This document shows, one piece after another, positions 20,790 to 30,800 of a stretch of 43,851 nt of DNA. Below the pieces are notes generated by a model. It worked only from the letters and a program-made list of their open reading frames with translations. It was not told the origin of the DNA and ran no database searches. The position numbers and the translations under genes were made by a program. This DNA is from a virus, in the IMG/VR virus record IMGVR_UViG_3300024259_000005, positions 1 to 43,851 of that record. One strand, written 5' to 3'. Each line of letters begins with the position of its first letter. The stretch's first letter is position 1.

Positions 20790-22645
20790 TGCCAGAGAGT
20801 CCAACATTTCACTGGGGTATGGTAGAGCCCATCGACCCTCCTCATCAGTCGGACGATACGTTGTCCCTGCAGGCTGCGATTAATGCCGCGACTGTTGGCG
20901 GCACTACCCTGTACCTCCAGCCAGGGATTTATGCAGTTTCCGGTACTCTCTATGTCACTTGCACGGTTCAAGGTTCAACAGAGGGTGTGGAGCGTTCTCA
21001 GATCAACTTCTCCGGGGTGTCTGGGGATTGTTTTCAGTTCCCGGTAGGGTCTTATGGTGGACTTAGTGATGTAGATATTTTGCAACCTGCATCTGCCGAG
21101 TCTTGTATCCGGGTTTTATCCAATGGGTATGACTGGGAGAATTATGCTGGCAGGTCTGTGAATCTGTCTCGGATAAATATCACAGGCGCAGATTCTTCAA
21201 AAATAGGAATTAAGGTTGACGGATCGCGTGTGGCTATTAAGGATTGTTCAGTCACCGGATCTTATCTGATAGCCCTGGTCCGGGGCAAGGGAATTTCTGT
21301 GACCCGTGGGGTGTATACCAATACCTACAGTGGGTCTTCTCCTGGTGTCGGGATTGAGGTGCCGTCAGCTATTGGGCTGAATCCATTCTTTCGTGGGACC
21401 ATACGCGAAGCAAGCATCACAACAGGCACGGGGGTTGGCGTTTGGCTTGGGGCGGAAGGTTCTAGCGTGTGGAGATGCAGTGTCACTGTTGGTGAAATTC
21501 ATGCCGTTGCGATACGGGCAGATGGATGCTCTGTAATTGGCGGGTCGCTAATGAATACTAACCCGACCGCTAATTCGGTCTTGGACATAGGAATTGCCCC
21601 GTGCATATCCTCAGTGTCGGTAGTCGAGCCCGTCTTGCCTACGGCCGGTGTGGATATTTCGGCTAGAAGGATTCACTTCGGATCATACGCCACATCTGTC
21701 GATTTGCGGGTGTGGAGCGATTTTGTAGTGACTTCTCAGAATGGATTAGTTGATCATGGCCCGTCAGTCACTGAGCCCCTGATCGGCCTGAGTGCAAGGC
21801 TTGCCTGCAGCACTGTCGGTGACTCTTGGGTTGACACACCGACTCTCGGGGTTCTCCCACACTATGGGATCGGCTCTGCCAAGTATAGGTCTACAGGGAC
21901 TTATGGGTTAGAATTGCCGATATACTCAAATGCTTGGGACCAGCCTCCACTCGAAAACCGATACGCTTATGTAGATTTTGACAGAGGGGACGATGTGTTT
22001 GACGCTCTGGATGGGTATGTGGCGGAAGTCTCCTCGGTGCTGACTGCTCCACAGTGGAAAAGTGATTACTACCCGCTCAGGTCGGATGTTTATGGAATGA
22101 GGATCAGGACCATGGATGCCTCTGGCAATACACTGGCTTTAGTAGACGGGGCAGGGGACCGCTCTGGTCTTGGATCTCATAGCCCATACCCAGAGCCTCC
22201 GATATATTTTATCAGCCCAGTTGCAACCACCCGGCGATTCTGTGTACTAAGAACACCTATCACAGATCCGTCAATCGACAAAATCCGTGTTGAATTTTGG
22301 ATTACTGGGGAAACCTTTTACCCAGACCCCGCGGGGGGGAGTGTCGACCTGACATGTGGCGTTAGCTCCCTCAGGGTTGCTAGAGGGCCACTGTTGCCAG
22401 TTCTGAACGCGGCCTCCCCTGCGACAGCCCTTGGGGTTCTTGGTATAGCTGGGGCATGGCATCCAATAGGCTCCTCGGCATCCTACAGCACACCCCCTTC
22501 GGGGGCTTTGGGCGGCTTTAATTTTTCGCACCCAGGCACAATGTTCATGCTAGCCCTGAATGCAGAGCCCTCTGTTGGTGAGCCTTGGGGATGGATCGCA
22601 ACGTCCGGGGACAGCGCCTGGAGCAGCTTAGATGTTATCGCGTAG
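20789..22645 (+). CDS. Tailspike 3, beta-helix without anchor domain
   Basis: This gene encodes 618 aa from ATG at 20789, which overlaps the previous stop (TAATG); the frame is open upstream but inside tailspike 2. It lacks the N-terminal anchor of the other two spikes. Early residues carry the beta-helix opening in shortened form (DDTLSLQAAINAA, then TTLYLQPGIYAVSG). A helix body of about 300 residues follows, then beta-rich C-terminal domains. It may attach through another spike, in the branched way known for multi-spike phages. Enzymatic residues are not identifiable. Confidence 0.7.
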   Translation: MPESPTFHWGMVEPIDPPHQSDDTLSLQAAINAATVGGTTLYLQPGIYAVSGTLYVTCTVQGSTEGVERSQINFSGVSGDCFQFPVGSYGGLSDVDILQPASAESCIRVLSNGYDWENYAGRSVNLSRINITGADSSKIGIKVDGSRVAIKDCSVTGSYLIALVRGKGISVTRGVYTNTYSGSSPGVGIEVPSAIGLNPFFRGTIREASITTGTGVGVWLGAEGSSVWRCSVTVGEIHAVAIRADGCSVIGGSLMNTNPTANSVLDIGIAPCISSVSVVEPVLPTAGVDISARRIHFGSYATSVDLRVWSDFVVTSQNGLVDHGPSVTEPLIGLSARLACSTVGDSWVDTPTLGVLPHYGIGSAKYRSTGTYGLELPIYSNAWDQPPLENRYAYVDFDRGDDVFDALDGYVAEVSSVLTAPQWKSDYYPLRSDVYGMRIRTMDASGNTLALVDGAGDRSGLGSHSPYPEPPIYFISPVATTRRFCVLRTPITDPSIDKIRVEFWITGETFYPDPAGGSVDLTCGVSSLRVARGPLLPVLNAASPATALGVLGIAGAWHPIGSSASYSTPPSGALGGFNFSHPGTMFMLALNAEPSVGEPWGWIATSGDSAWSSLDVIA

Positions 22646-22654
22646 GAGAATAGC

Positions 22655-23518
22655 ATGCCAATCGTATTAGGATCTGGGCCTGTTGCTGTCAACCTCTTGG
22701 AGTTGACGAACAACGTACTCGAGGAGTGCGGTGAGCGCCGTATTACAACTACCAATGGCCAGACGGGTATCCCTCACCTCGCGGCTGAGTATCTGAACCT
22801 AGTCCAGCGTGACATCTTTGAGCAGGTGGATATGATCCCTGCCCAGGACACCTATGTCTTTGGGTTTGGCGAGGGGATCACCTCAATACCTCTACCGGAT
22901 GACTTCGATGACTCTAAGAGCCCGCCCATTGATGACCTGACTCCCCGGACACTGACCTACATGGACCCGTCCTCGTGGCACAGCCAGTTCAGCAAGAAGA
23001 CGGAGACCGGCAACCCTCGTTACTGGACGCTGTGGGAAAACCAGATCAAGGTCTACCCGGCGGCTAGTGAAGACTACATCGAGAACAAGGTCATCTACCA
23101 CAACGGTGAATACTTCGTGTGCATCAAGGCGCATACTTCCCCGGCAGACGTTACGGGCTTGTCCCCGGCCAACTACCCTGACTACTGGGAAGTCTTATTG
23201 TGGGATGACGGCGGAGACCAGGTTGCTGACGATTGGGCTGATGCTACGGACTACGAAGACGGTACGGTCAGGATGCTCTACTACCGCCGGCCTGTTGATA
23301 TGGTGAATGACAGTGATGTCCCTGACTTGCCGGACAGGTTCACTGAGACCCTCAAGCTGGGCGCTACTTACAAGCTGAAGAAGCGGTTGATGTTCCCTGA
23401 CGCTGAGCAGGACAAGCGTGACTACGAGCAGAGGCTTAACCTCCACCAGTCTAACTCAGAGCAGGTTCCAATGCCTCGCGGGTTCAGGCTTGGCCGTGGC
23501 CTTAGCTATGGACGGTAA
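22655..23518 (+). CDS. Tail tubular protein A with inserted chitin-binding-like module
   Basis: This gene encodes 287 aa, against 196 aa for T7 gp11. The ends fit tail tubular protein A (gatekeeper ring under the portal): LLELTNNVLEECGERRI and LVQRDIFEQVDMIP at the front, LPDRFTETLKLGATYKLKKRL at the back. Residues about 140-182 (IENKVIYHNGEYFVCIKAHTS, then PDYWEVL) match the short CBM5/12 chitin-binding pattern, with W/Y and 'Y-x-x-G-x-x-Y' residues. This explains part of the extra length. The module is probably on the outside of the ring. GGAGAATAGC precedes the ATG. Confidence 0.75.
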   Translation: MPIVLGSGPVAVNLLELTNNVLEECGERRITTTNGQTGIPHLAAEYLNLVQRDIFEQVDMIPAQDTYVFGFGEGITSIPLPDDFDDSKSPPIDDLTPRTLTYMDPSSWHSQFSKKTETGNPRYWTLWENQIKVYPAASEDYIENKVIYHNGEYFVCIKAHTSPADVTGLSPANYPDYWEVLLWDDGGDQVADDWADATDYEDGTVRMLYYRRPVDMVNDSDVPDLPDRFTETLKLGATYKLKKRLMFPDAEQDKRDYEQRLNLHQSNSEQVPMPRGFRLGRGLSYGR

Positions 23519-23521
23519 GTG

Positions 23522-25429
23522 ATGTACGAGAGCTACGCACAGAAGAGAAGCGTTGACTTCTTTGACAACTCTGGGGGGCTTAACCTCAAGAGTTCGCCGC
23601 TCACCATGCCTCAGGGTGACACCCCTGACAGCATGAACATGGATCACGGTATCACGGGTTCTTTGGCCAAGCGCAAGGGTTGCAGTGTGTACTCTACGGC
23701 CCTGAACGCTAGTGGCTGGCCTGTCCATGGGCTATTCCGCCTGAAGAATCCTGACGGCAACGTCAGCCTGGTAGTCGCCGCATGGCGCAAGCTGTATGCT
23801 GAACTGAACGGTGACGGTGACTTCTCCACGGTGATTGGCTCGGGCTATAACGAGAACTACAACTGGGATGGCAATGTCGCAAGCGGCAAGCTGTTCCTGA
23901 CCAATGGGTACAACACCCCCAAGCAGTGGGATGGTACCACGCTTTCTGACATGCCCACCACAGAGGTTTTCTACAACCGTATGGGGCCTGTGGTAACGGG
24001 TACATGGACGGGTACTACGACCACCACAATCCGTTCTGAGGGAACCTACCAGGGTAGCCGGCTTGAGGTGTTCACCTTCACGATTGAGGCCGACAAGGGT
24101 GCGGCACCCCCGGTGGCTACGATTGCTACTGATGAGATCAGGCTTAATTGGGTTAGTGATCTCGGCCCAGGCGGAACGGTGATTATCTCTGAGGAGTATA
24201 CTGCCGGCGGTCCCGTCCATGTAACGGGTGGGTTCTATGTTACCCTGACGGCCGGTGATGTGACTGATGGCGACACCTTCACGGTCTCTACAGTGGCCTA
24301 TACAGGCGATCTGCTCCCCGTTGAGTGGGAGCTTGGGGCATACCCAACCCACTTCACCACGGTCAACCAGGGCAAGGCTGAGAGCGTAGCGGCATGGGGC
24401 TGTTCTACGGCCACCAGTAGGTTGTGGTTCAGTGAGCTTCAGGTGCCTACCAACTTCGCCTACAAGACAACGGGCGTGTCGGCGGTAGATCCGTGGTACA
24501 TCGATGTCCTCCCTGATGATGGTGAGCCGGTGACCATGGTGGTGGATCTGGCGGGTTACTGGATCGTCTTCAAGAAGACCCGGTCCCGTGTGTATGCTGG
24601 CGACTCTCCTGATAACGTCCAGGGCTTTGGTATCTACCCGGTGGGCTGCTCAGCCCCTCGGTCATTAGTGCGCGTGGGCAATGACATCTACTTCTGGAGT
24701 CAGCACGGGCCTGCTAGGGCCAGTGGCATTCAGGAGTACGGTGACATTGAACCCATGCCTATTTCTACCAAGGTCAAGGCCAGGGTCAATCAGATCCGCG
24801 AGGCCGACAACGTAAACATTGTGGCGATACACGATAATAACAACAATCGCATTGTGTGGTACTACACCCCTAGCGGCCAGACGGCTAGTACCAGCGCCCT
24901 GGTCTACCACTACGACACGGGCGGGTGGGACTACTACGAGGGTCTAGGCATCGAGTCGGCGGTGAGTTATTTCTCGAGCGGCCTGGGCGAAGTTCACCTG
25001 CTCGGCACCAGCGATGGCCGGGTGGTCAAATACAACGATGGCTACACGGATGCCGGCGCGGCGTACAGGGCTTACTACACGACTCCTTGGTACAATCTAG
25101 GGGACACGGCTATACGGAAGAGGACGGCCCAGTTGCTAGTAGCGTTGGGTGCCTCGGGCCTAGATGTGAATGTTGAGTACCGGCTCGACCTCGAGGGTGG
25201 CTGGACAGATGTAGGCAGCCTGATCAATAAGATCTCGGGGGATTTAGCCCTGTGGGACAATGTGTATTGGGACGAGTTCAACTGGGATGAAGGGATCACC
25301 AACATGGTGATGCTACACCTGGAGGGCTCGTTCAGGATGATTCAGCTTAGGTTCTCGAATGATGACCTGGGCGATGCGTTTGAATTGTTAGGTTGGTCAC
25401 TGCTGACTACCCATCACGGGGAGCGGTGA
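23522..25429 (+). CDS. Tail tubular protein B (nozzle)
   Basis: This gene encodes 635 aa from ATG at 23522; a GTG one codon earlier directly follows the previous stop. It is somewhat shorter than T7 gp12 (794 aa). The opening (DFFDNSGGLNLKSSPLTMPQGDTPDSMNM) and beta-propeller-like repeats (AAWRKLYAELNGDGDF, NPDGNVSLVV, VWYYTPSGQ) are typical of tail nozzles. It forms the tube through which internal proteins and DNA leave. It follows tail tube A as in T7. Confidence 0.8.
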   Translation: MYESYAQKRSVDFFDNSGGLNLKSSPLTMPQGDTPDSMNMDHGITGSLAKRKGCSVYSTALNASGWPVHGLFRLKNPDGNVSLVVAAWRKLYAELNGDGDFSTVIGSGYNENYNWDGNVASGKLFLTNGYNTPKQWDGTTLSDMPTTEVFYNRMGPVVTGTWTGTTTTTIRSEGTYQGSRLEVFTFTIEADKGAAPPVATIATDEIRLNWVSDLGPGGTVIISEEYTAGGPVHVTGGFYVTLTAGDVTDGDTFTVSTVAYTGDLLPVEWELGAYPTHFTTVNQGKAESVAAWGCSTATSRLWFSELQVPTNFAYKTTGVSAVDPWYIDVLPDDGEPVTMVVDLAGYWIVFKKTRSRVYAGDSPDNVQGFGIYPVGCSAPRSLVRVGNDIYFWSQHGPARASGIQEYGDIEPMPISTKVKARVNQIREADNVNIVAIHDNNNNRIVWYYTPSGQTASTSALVYHYDTGGWDYYEGLGIESAVSYFSSGLGEVHLLGTSDGRVVKYNDGYTDAGAAYRAYYTTPWYNLGDTAIRKRTAQLLVALGASGLDVNVEYRLDLEGGWTDVGSLINKISGDLALWDNVYWDEFNWDEGITNMVMLHLEGSFRMIQLRFSNDDLGDAFELLGWSLLTTHHGER

Positions 25430-25450
25430 TCGTGGAGAAGAGGAGTTGTT

Positions 25451-25981
25451 ATGCGTTTGGCACGGGCAGAGCTAAGCGGGGAGCAGTTGTCGGGGGTACT
25501 TGATTCTTACGGTCTGCTGCCTGATGAGTTGGCAGGCCATGGGGCTGTGTGGGACATGATAGCCGGTGCGAGTCAGTTCTTCTGGCTACATGCAGGTAGG
25601 CGAAATGTGGGGTTGGTTTGGCTCAGTGACATTGTTCCTGGGGCAACGGCCAGTATCCACATCATGCTGTCTAAGCCGTTCAGGCGGTTTATGAGGCCAG
25701 AAAGTCTTAGTAAGACCCCGGTGAGGGACATCAACACGGCAGGCAAGATGGCTGTGTGGGGGGACTTGGCGGAGTATTGCTTTGAGTCCTTGGGTGTCCG
25801 GCGTATTACCGCCCCGATCCCTAAGAGTAGGAAGGCGGCGGTGAGGTTGGTAAGGCGGCTGGGATTCCAGCGTGAAGGCTGTGTTCGGTCAGGCGCATCC
25901 TTTTGTGGTAGGCCAGAAGATGTCTGGCTGTTTGGTTTGACCAAGGAGGATTACCATGGGATTCGCGGCTCCGGTAGCTAG
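25451..25981 (+). CDS. GNAT acetyltransferase-like virion-region protein
   Basis: This gene encodes 176 aa with GAGGAG before the ATG. The C-terminal half follows the GNAT pattern: a helix with AEYCFESLGVRRITAPIPKSRKAAVRLVRRLGFQREG, where the RKAAVRLVRRLGF helix corresponds to the acetyl-CoA-contacting turn, followed by a terminal strand. GNAT-fold proteins often occur between tail tube B and the internal virion proteins in podoviruses, where they are thought structural or host-modifying. The canonical Q/RxxGxG/A loop is not clear, so it may lack acetyltransferase activity. Confidence 0.6.
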   Translation: MRLARAELSGEQLSGVLDSYGLLPDELAGHGAVWDMIAGASQFFWLHAGRRNVGLVWLSDIVPGATASIHIMLSKPFRRFMRPESLSKTPVRDINTAGKMAVWGDLAEYCFESLGVRRITAPIPKSRKAAVRLVRRLGFQREGCVRSGASFCGRPEDVWLFGLTKEDYHGIRGSGS

Positions 25982-27056
25982 CTGGATTGGATCAAACCCC
26001 GCAGCAGCCGCACAAATTGGTGGCTTGGGGCTGGGGCTGTTTGATGCGTTCAAGCCTCAGCAGGCACCGACTTTTCAGCAGCCTAGCACCTACACCCCTC
26101 AAGGGTCTAGCATCTTCAACCCCCTGTCGAACTCGACAGTGTTTGTTCCTAATACGTCCCAGTCCGATTACTACCGGGACTACTGGAACGAGGCTCAGCT
26201 AGATACCTTGTACGGCCGCGCTCCCACGGGGCGAGGCAATGAAATCCAAGACATCCTTGACACCTTGGGATATGATCCTCTGGCTGAAGTGCAAGGCCCT
26301 GGGTATGCTTCGCCAAAGGCCGAAACCCCTGAAGAACAAGCACGATGGGAGGCGTTACAGGCCTACAATGAAGCTGGTGGGGTGTATTCTGGCCCTGGTG
26401 GCACATACGACCCTTACGGTGGCTCCATCTCTAACCATGAGCAGTTGGATGTCGAGCAGCGCCGTGACCTTGAGGCTCAGCTAGCTGGCCTTCGGGAGCT
26501 TCAGGCTGAGATCGATGCTGGCGGGATCAACTCCCTGTATAACCCAACGGACTACCAGGAGAGTGAGCAGGCCTATCGCAATACGCTTACCCAGGCCGCT
26601 CAGAACCAGTACAACTACGCACAGGCTGATGCGGCACGGCGTGGTGTGGGTACGGGCGGCACGGTCCAGAATGAGATCACTCAGAACTTAGCTGAGTCAT
26701 CGACTGAGGCCGAGAACATGGTCCAGGGGTTTGTATCTAACATCAAGCAGCTTGACAAGTCGTACAAGATGTCGTTGATCCAGATGCTGGAGGGCCACGC
26801 TAACCAGTCGGCCTCTATGGGTCTTGCCCAGATGGGGCAGGTCGCTGGCATGGGCTATCAGAATGCTGTACTGCAGCAGGCCCAGGATCAGCTAAACTAC
26901 CAGAACCAGCAGTATATGAACCAGGGTACGCAGAACCTTCTGGGCCAGTTAGGCCAGACGGCTGGTTACTACCAGCAGCAGAAGCAGTGGGATGACCTGT
27001 TCAACAGGTATTCAGCAGCACCAACCTATGAGACCCATGGCGTTCCCTACAGATAG
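25956..27056 (+). CDS. Internal virion protein (gp14-like)
   Basis: This gene encodes 366 aa, overlapping the GNAT gene by 26 bp, with a strong GGAGGATTACC site. The N-terminus has an Ala/Gly-rich hydrophobic stretch (SWIGSNPAAAAQIGGLGLGLF) resembling a membrane-insertion segment. The rest is Gln/Tyr/Ala rich and helical (QAYRNTLTQAAQNQYNYAQADAARRG, NQQYMNQGTQNLLGQLGQ). Internal core proteins of T7-like phages are ejected into the cell envelope to form a DNA channel. The assignment is by position and composition. Confidence 0.65.
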   Translation: MGFAAPVASWIGSNPAAAAQIGGLGLGLFDAFKPQQAPTFQQPSTYTPQGSSIFNPLSNSTVFVPNTSQSDYYRDYWNEAQLDTLYGRAPTGRGNEIQDILDTLGYDPLAEVQGPGYASPKAETPEEQARWEALQAYNEAGGVYSGPGGTYDPYGGSISNHEQLDVEQRRDLEAQLAGLRELQAEIDAGGINSLYNPTDYQESEQAYRNTLTQAAQNQYNYAQADAARRGVGTGGTVQNEITQNLAESSTEAENMVQGFVSNIKQLDKSYKMSLIQMLEGHANQSASMGLAQMGQVAGMGYQNAVLQQAQDQLNYQNQQYMNQGTQNLLGQLGQTAGYYQQQKQWDDLFNRYSAAPTYETHGVPYR

Positions 27057-27065
27057 GAGTCTGAG

Positions 27066-27887
27066 ATGCCGATAGTAAATAATCTTCTTGCTCTGGGCAC
27101 AGGCTACCTAGGCGGTACGTCTGCGGGCAAGGACCAGGGCTACGCTCTCCAGGCTCAGCAACGGCAGCTTGCTCAGGCTGACCGCAGACTGGGTCAGCAG
27201 GACAGCCTCCTGGGCCTACAGCGCGATCAGTTCGGACTTCAACAAGATCAGTTCGGCCTGGAGAAGGAGCAATACGCTAACCAGCAGGCTGAATTAGAGA
27301 CCCAGAAGCAGGTCATGGCCGCATGGTCTGACGCTCATGGGCGTATTCGCTCTATGATCGACCCGGCAGAGAACCCTGAGTTGTACCTTGCCGAGACCAT
27401 GCAACTGTATCAGAGCGAGCCTTTGTTCTCCCAGTACCTCCCGGCGGATGTGTCTAGCGGGCTAGACGAGTTCGCGGCACAGATCGGCTCAGGCCCTGCG
27501 CCTGGGTACAAGGTGGTCGGCAAGGTACTGATCAGGACCAACGCCGATGGCACGGAAACGGTAGCCTTTGATGCCCGTGGCAAGACCCCTCAAGAGACTC
27601 GCCTCACCCTACTGGATGTCTTCGGCGATTGGGGACCGGAAGCGCAGGCGCAGCATGAGGCTCTTCACCCTGAGTTGTACCAGGTGGATAGAGACGCAGA
27701 AGCTGAGGTGGAGGCATACTTGCAGAGGATGGACCCGGGGAATTCACCCAACCTGTTCCAGGGATTTGAAGGGCCGGGGCTCGCTGAGCCCACTCCAGGG
27801 GCGCGTGGCCAAGCACCAAATAATCCAGTCAGGTTACGACGAGAGCGGATCAAGAGGAATCTCGAAGAGGACTTGTACGGACTCTAG
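27066..27887 (+). CDS. Internal virion protein (gp15-like)
   Basis: This gene encodes 273 aa with AGGAGTCTGAG before the ATG. The N-terminal third is a Gln-rich coiled helix with short repeats (LLGLQRDQFGLQQDQFGLEKEQY). The remainder is helical and acidic with a basic C-terminus (RLRRERIKRNLEED). It is far smaller than T7 gp15 (747 aa). It lies between the gp14-like gene and the giant internal protein and is probably part of the ejected core. Confidence 0.6.
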   Translation: MPIVNNLLALGTGYLGGTSAGKDQGYALQAQQRQLAQADRRLGQQDSLLGLQRDQFGLQQDQFGLEKEQYANQQAELETQKQVMAAWSDAHGRIRSMIDPAENPELYLAETMQLYQSEPLFSQYLPADVSSGLDEFAAQIGSGPAPGYKVVGKVLIRTNADGTETVAFDARGKTPQETRLTLLDVFGDWGPEAQAQHEALHPELYQVDRDAEAEVEAYLQRMDPGNSPNLFQGFEGPGLAEPTPGARGQAPNNPVRLRRERIKRNLEEDLYGL

Positions 27888-27895
27888 GAGTATAG

Positions 27896-30800
27896 ATGCC
27901 ACAGGGTTGGACTGACGAACATTACAGTGCGGCCAAGCAGAGACTCGGCTTGCCGGAGGAGTGGACCTCTGAGCATGTCGATCTATACCTGCAAAAGACT
28001 TCTGGCGTTCCGCAGACGCAGGGGCCACAAGCCACTCATAGTGGCGATGGCGACGATGTCGGCCCCGGCCTGGGGCGTGCGTTCCTCCATGGTATTCAGT
28101 ACGATACCCCTGAGGCGTTGATCTATCGTTACGGTAAGGGTATGGCCCTGGAGCCTGACGAGGATGACTACAACATTGCTGAGCAGGTGGCCCGTGGCTT
28201 AGGCAGCTTCGTGAGCCCAACTAGCATTCTTCTGTTCATTGCCGGTGGTGGGCTTGGCGGCGGTGTGGCCAAGAAGCTGGGTGTCGATGGTGTCAAACGC
28301 CTTGTGGTCAAGAAGGTTATAGAGCATGGCGCAAGACAGGCCGGTGCTGTGGGCCTGGAGCGTATGGGCCGTGACGCTATTGAGCAGAAGATAAAGACAG
28401 GTGAGATCGATGTTAATCAGGTGCTCACTGAGGGCCTTAAAGGTGCTGGGCTTGGCTTGGCAACTGGCCCTGCTGCGGCTCTTGGGCCTGCGGGCAGGAC
28501 GCTCCAGGCGGCAGCGAAAGGCTCAAGAAAAGGCGCGTCGACTGCCCTAACAGAGGCCTCGGCTGCTCTTGAGCCTAAGTTCTCATTGATGGCAAGACCC
28601 GGAGTGGGTGTGGCCTCGAGGCTTTCTGAGACTGCCGGCTCTCGAGTCGCCAATGCGGCCCGGCGCGGGCTACAAGGTGGCACTGAGGGTGCTATCTTCG
28701 GTGTAGGTGGCCCACTAATGGAGGGCCAGAGCCCTACGGGCGAAGACATTGGTACGGGTGTGGGCACCATGCTGGCGTTGACGGGCCTGGGTGCGCTCGG
28801 TGGGCGCATGAAGGGTACGCACGGTAAGGCTCTAAGCCTGCTGCGTGACCACACAGAGGGCAAGAAGGTGTTGCGCGAGCGGGTCAAGAGTGCTGAGCTT
28901 GATGCTTTGCTGGCCCGTGAACCTGCGGGCGAGGCTGCACAGGTACTGGACCCCCAGGCACGGCGTAGGCTACCTCCTAAGACTGAACTAGCAGACCGCG
29001 GCAACCCGGTTCCTCCCCCTCGTGGGTCCAGTCAGTGGCCCATGGACAGGTCGGTGCTCGAGAAGCCGGCGGAGTTCGCGGGTGAGTTGCAGAATATTGT
29101 GACGGAGTTCCAGGTATGGGGTGAGCGTACTGGCAGGCTGCGTCCTGATCAGGTGCGGTTCCTCGATAAGGTGGCCAATGATGCGGCGGGGATGAAGTGG
29201 CTGTCTGAGAGCGATGCCAGCACTGTGAAGTCTCAGCTTGTGGATGTGTTTGGTATCCAGCGGTGGAGGCAGTTCTTGTTGGATAACAGGCTGCGTCCCG
29301 ATGAGCTTCAGAAGGGTGCCGGCCACCTCGAGGGTGAGCTCCCCCTGCCTGACAAGATCCTGCCGAACAGGTATGACCAGCGGTTGGAGCTTACCAAGGG
29401 TGAGACACGGGCAGACAATGACCTGATCCTTGATTCGTTCTATGAGGGTCTCCCTGTAATCGATAAGCCTATAAGGCCCGCGAAGAAATCCATAGGCCAC
29501 CGCAGAGGCGAGTGGCTGGGCGAAGCTACGCCCGTCAACCCCGAGCATGGGCAGGTTGTGCGCGGGGCTGATGGTGCATTGTTGGGATACCATGGTGGCA
29601 GTGCTGATCTAAACCTCAAAGACGGTAAGCCGTTCCACCTTGGCACTGAGCAAGCTGCTATTGACAGAATCACACGGCCTGAGGTAGCGGGTGGTGGCAG
29701 CACTATCCAAGAAATTGGCATTAGGCCGAAGAAGCCCTATAGGGTCCTTGACGAGCGTGACGGAGGCGAGAGAACAGAGCTTTTCCTTCTACAGAATGAT
29801 CCCAAGGCACGCAAGGCCTTGACAGACCAAGGCTATGATGTGGTTCCATACATCAACGCGATTGAAGGGCCTGGGTCGCTGTCTTATCTGGTGCTTGACC
29901 CGAAGATTGTTGAGTTCACAGGACAGAGCGTATCTGGTCGAGTTGCCCCCTCAGGCAAGTGGCAGCCCATCTCCACTGGCGGGTTCGAGCCGGGAACACC
30001 CAAGCGCACGCGCACTGCTGAGCAAATGAACGAGTTGATGGATCGAGCGGCCCGGCGTGGAGAATCAGATGCGTGGCGCAAATGGGCCGACAAGCACCGT
30101 ACCGACCCTGACCTCATCGATGAAGCCATCAGGCTCATGGATGAGAGCTTTGAGGGTACGATTGGTAACACTACCCGTGGTGCGCTGAGCGTGGTGGAGC
30201 GGCTCAGTAGTATGACCACTAAGACCGGTGAGAAAGATACGGGCTTGCTGGCCCGCCAGGGTGGTAAGATCCGTGCCAAGGCCGAGAAGGCTTATGTCCG
30301 GTTCATGGACGACATCCACGCTCTTCGCAGGTTTGAGGAGGCTGTTCAAAAAGAAACAGGTTATGCCCTGCCGGCAGAGATGAGGCCCTACCTGATGGGC
30401 AGACTGGCCAGATCCTACACGGGCCGTGCGGCTGAGCGCATTCGCCTCAACCTAGACCCCATCCTCAAGGGTATGGATGACGGGATGCGGGAGGAGTTCA
30501 AGTCACTGCTCCGCGCGGAGCGGTTCCTTGATCGTTGGGGGGAGTTCAAGAACAATGAGAGCCTCAGGAGCAAGGGGCTTACCCATGGTGTGCTATTGCG
30601 CCACCGTGAGACTCTTGGGCCCAAGTACGCTACGCAGCTTGAAGCCTACAAGAAGATGATGACGGACATGCTCTATGACTCGGTGGGCAAAGAGCGTGCC
30701 GATGTGATCCTTGAGAAGAACGGGTTCTACACACCGCTGTTCGCTGAGATGGAAGCGGCGATGTATGGCAAGAACACGGGTGATCCCAAGGCATACAGTA

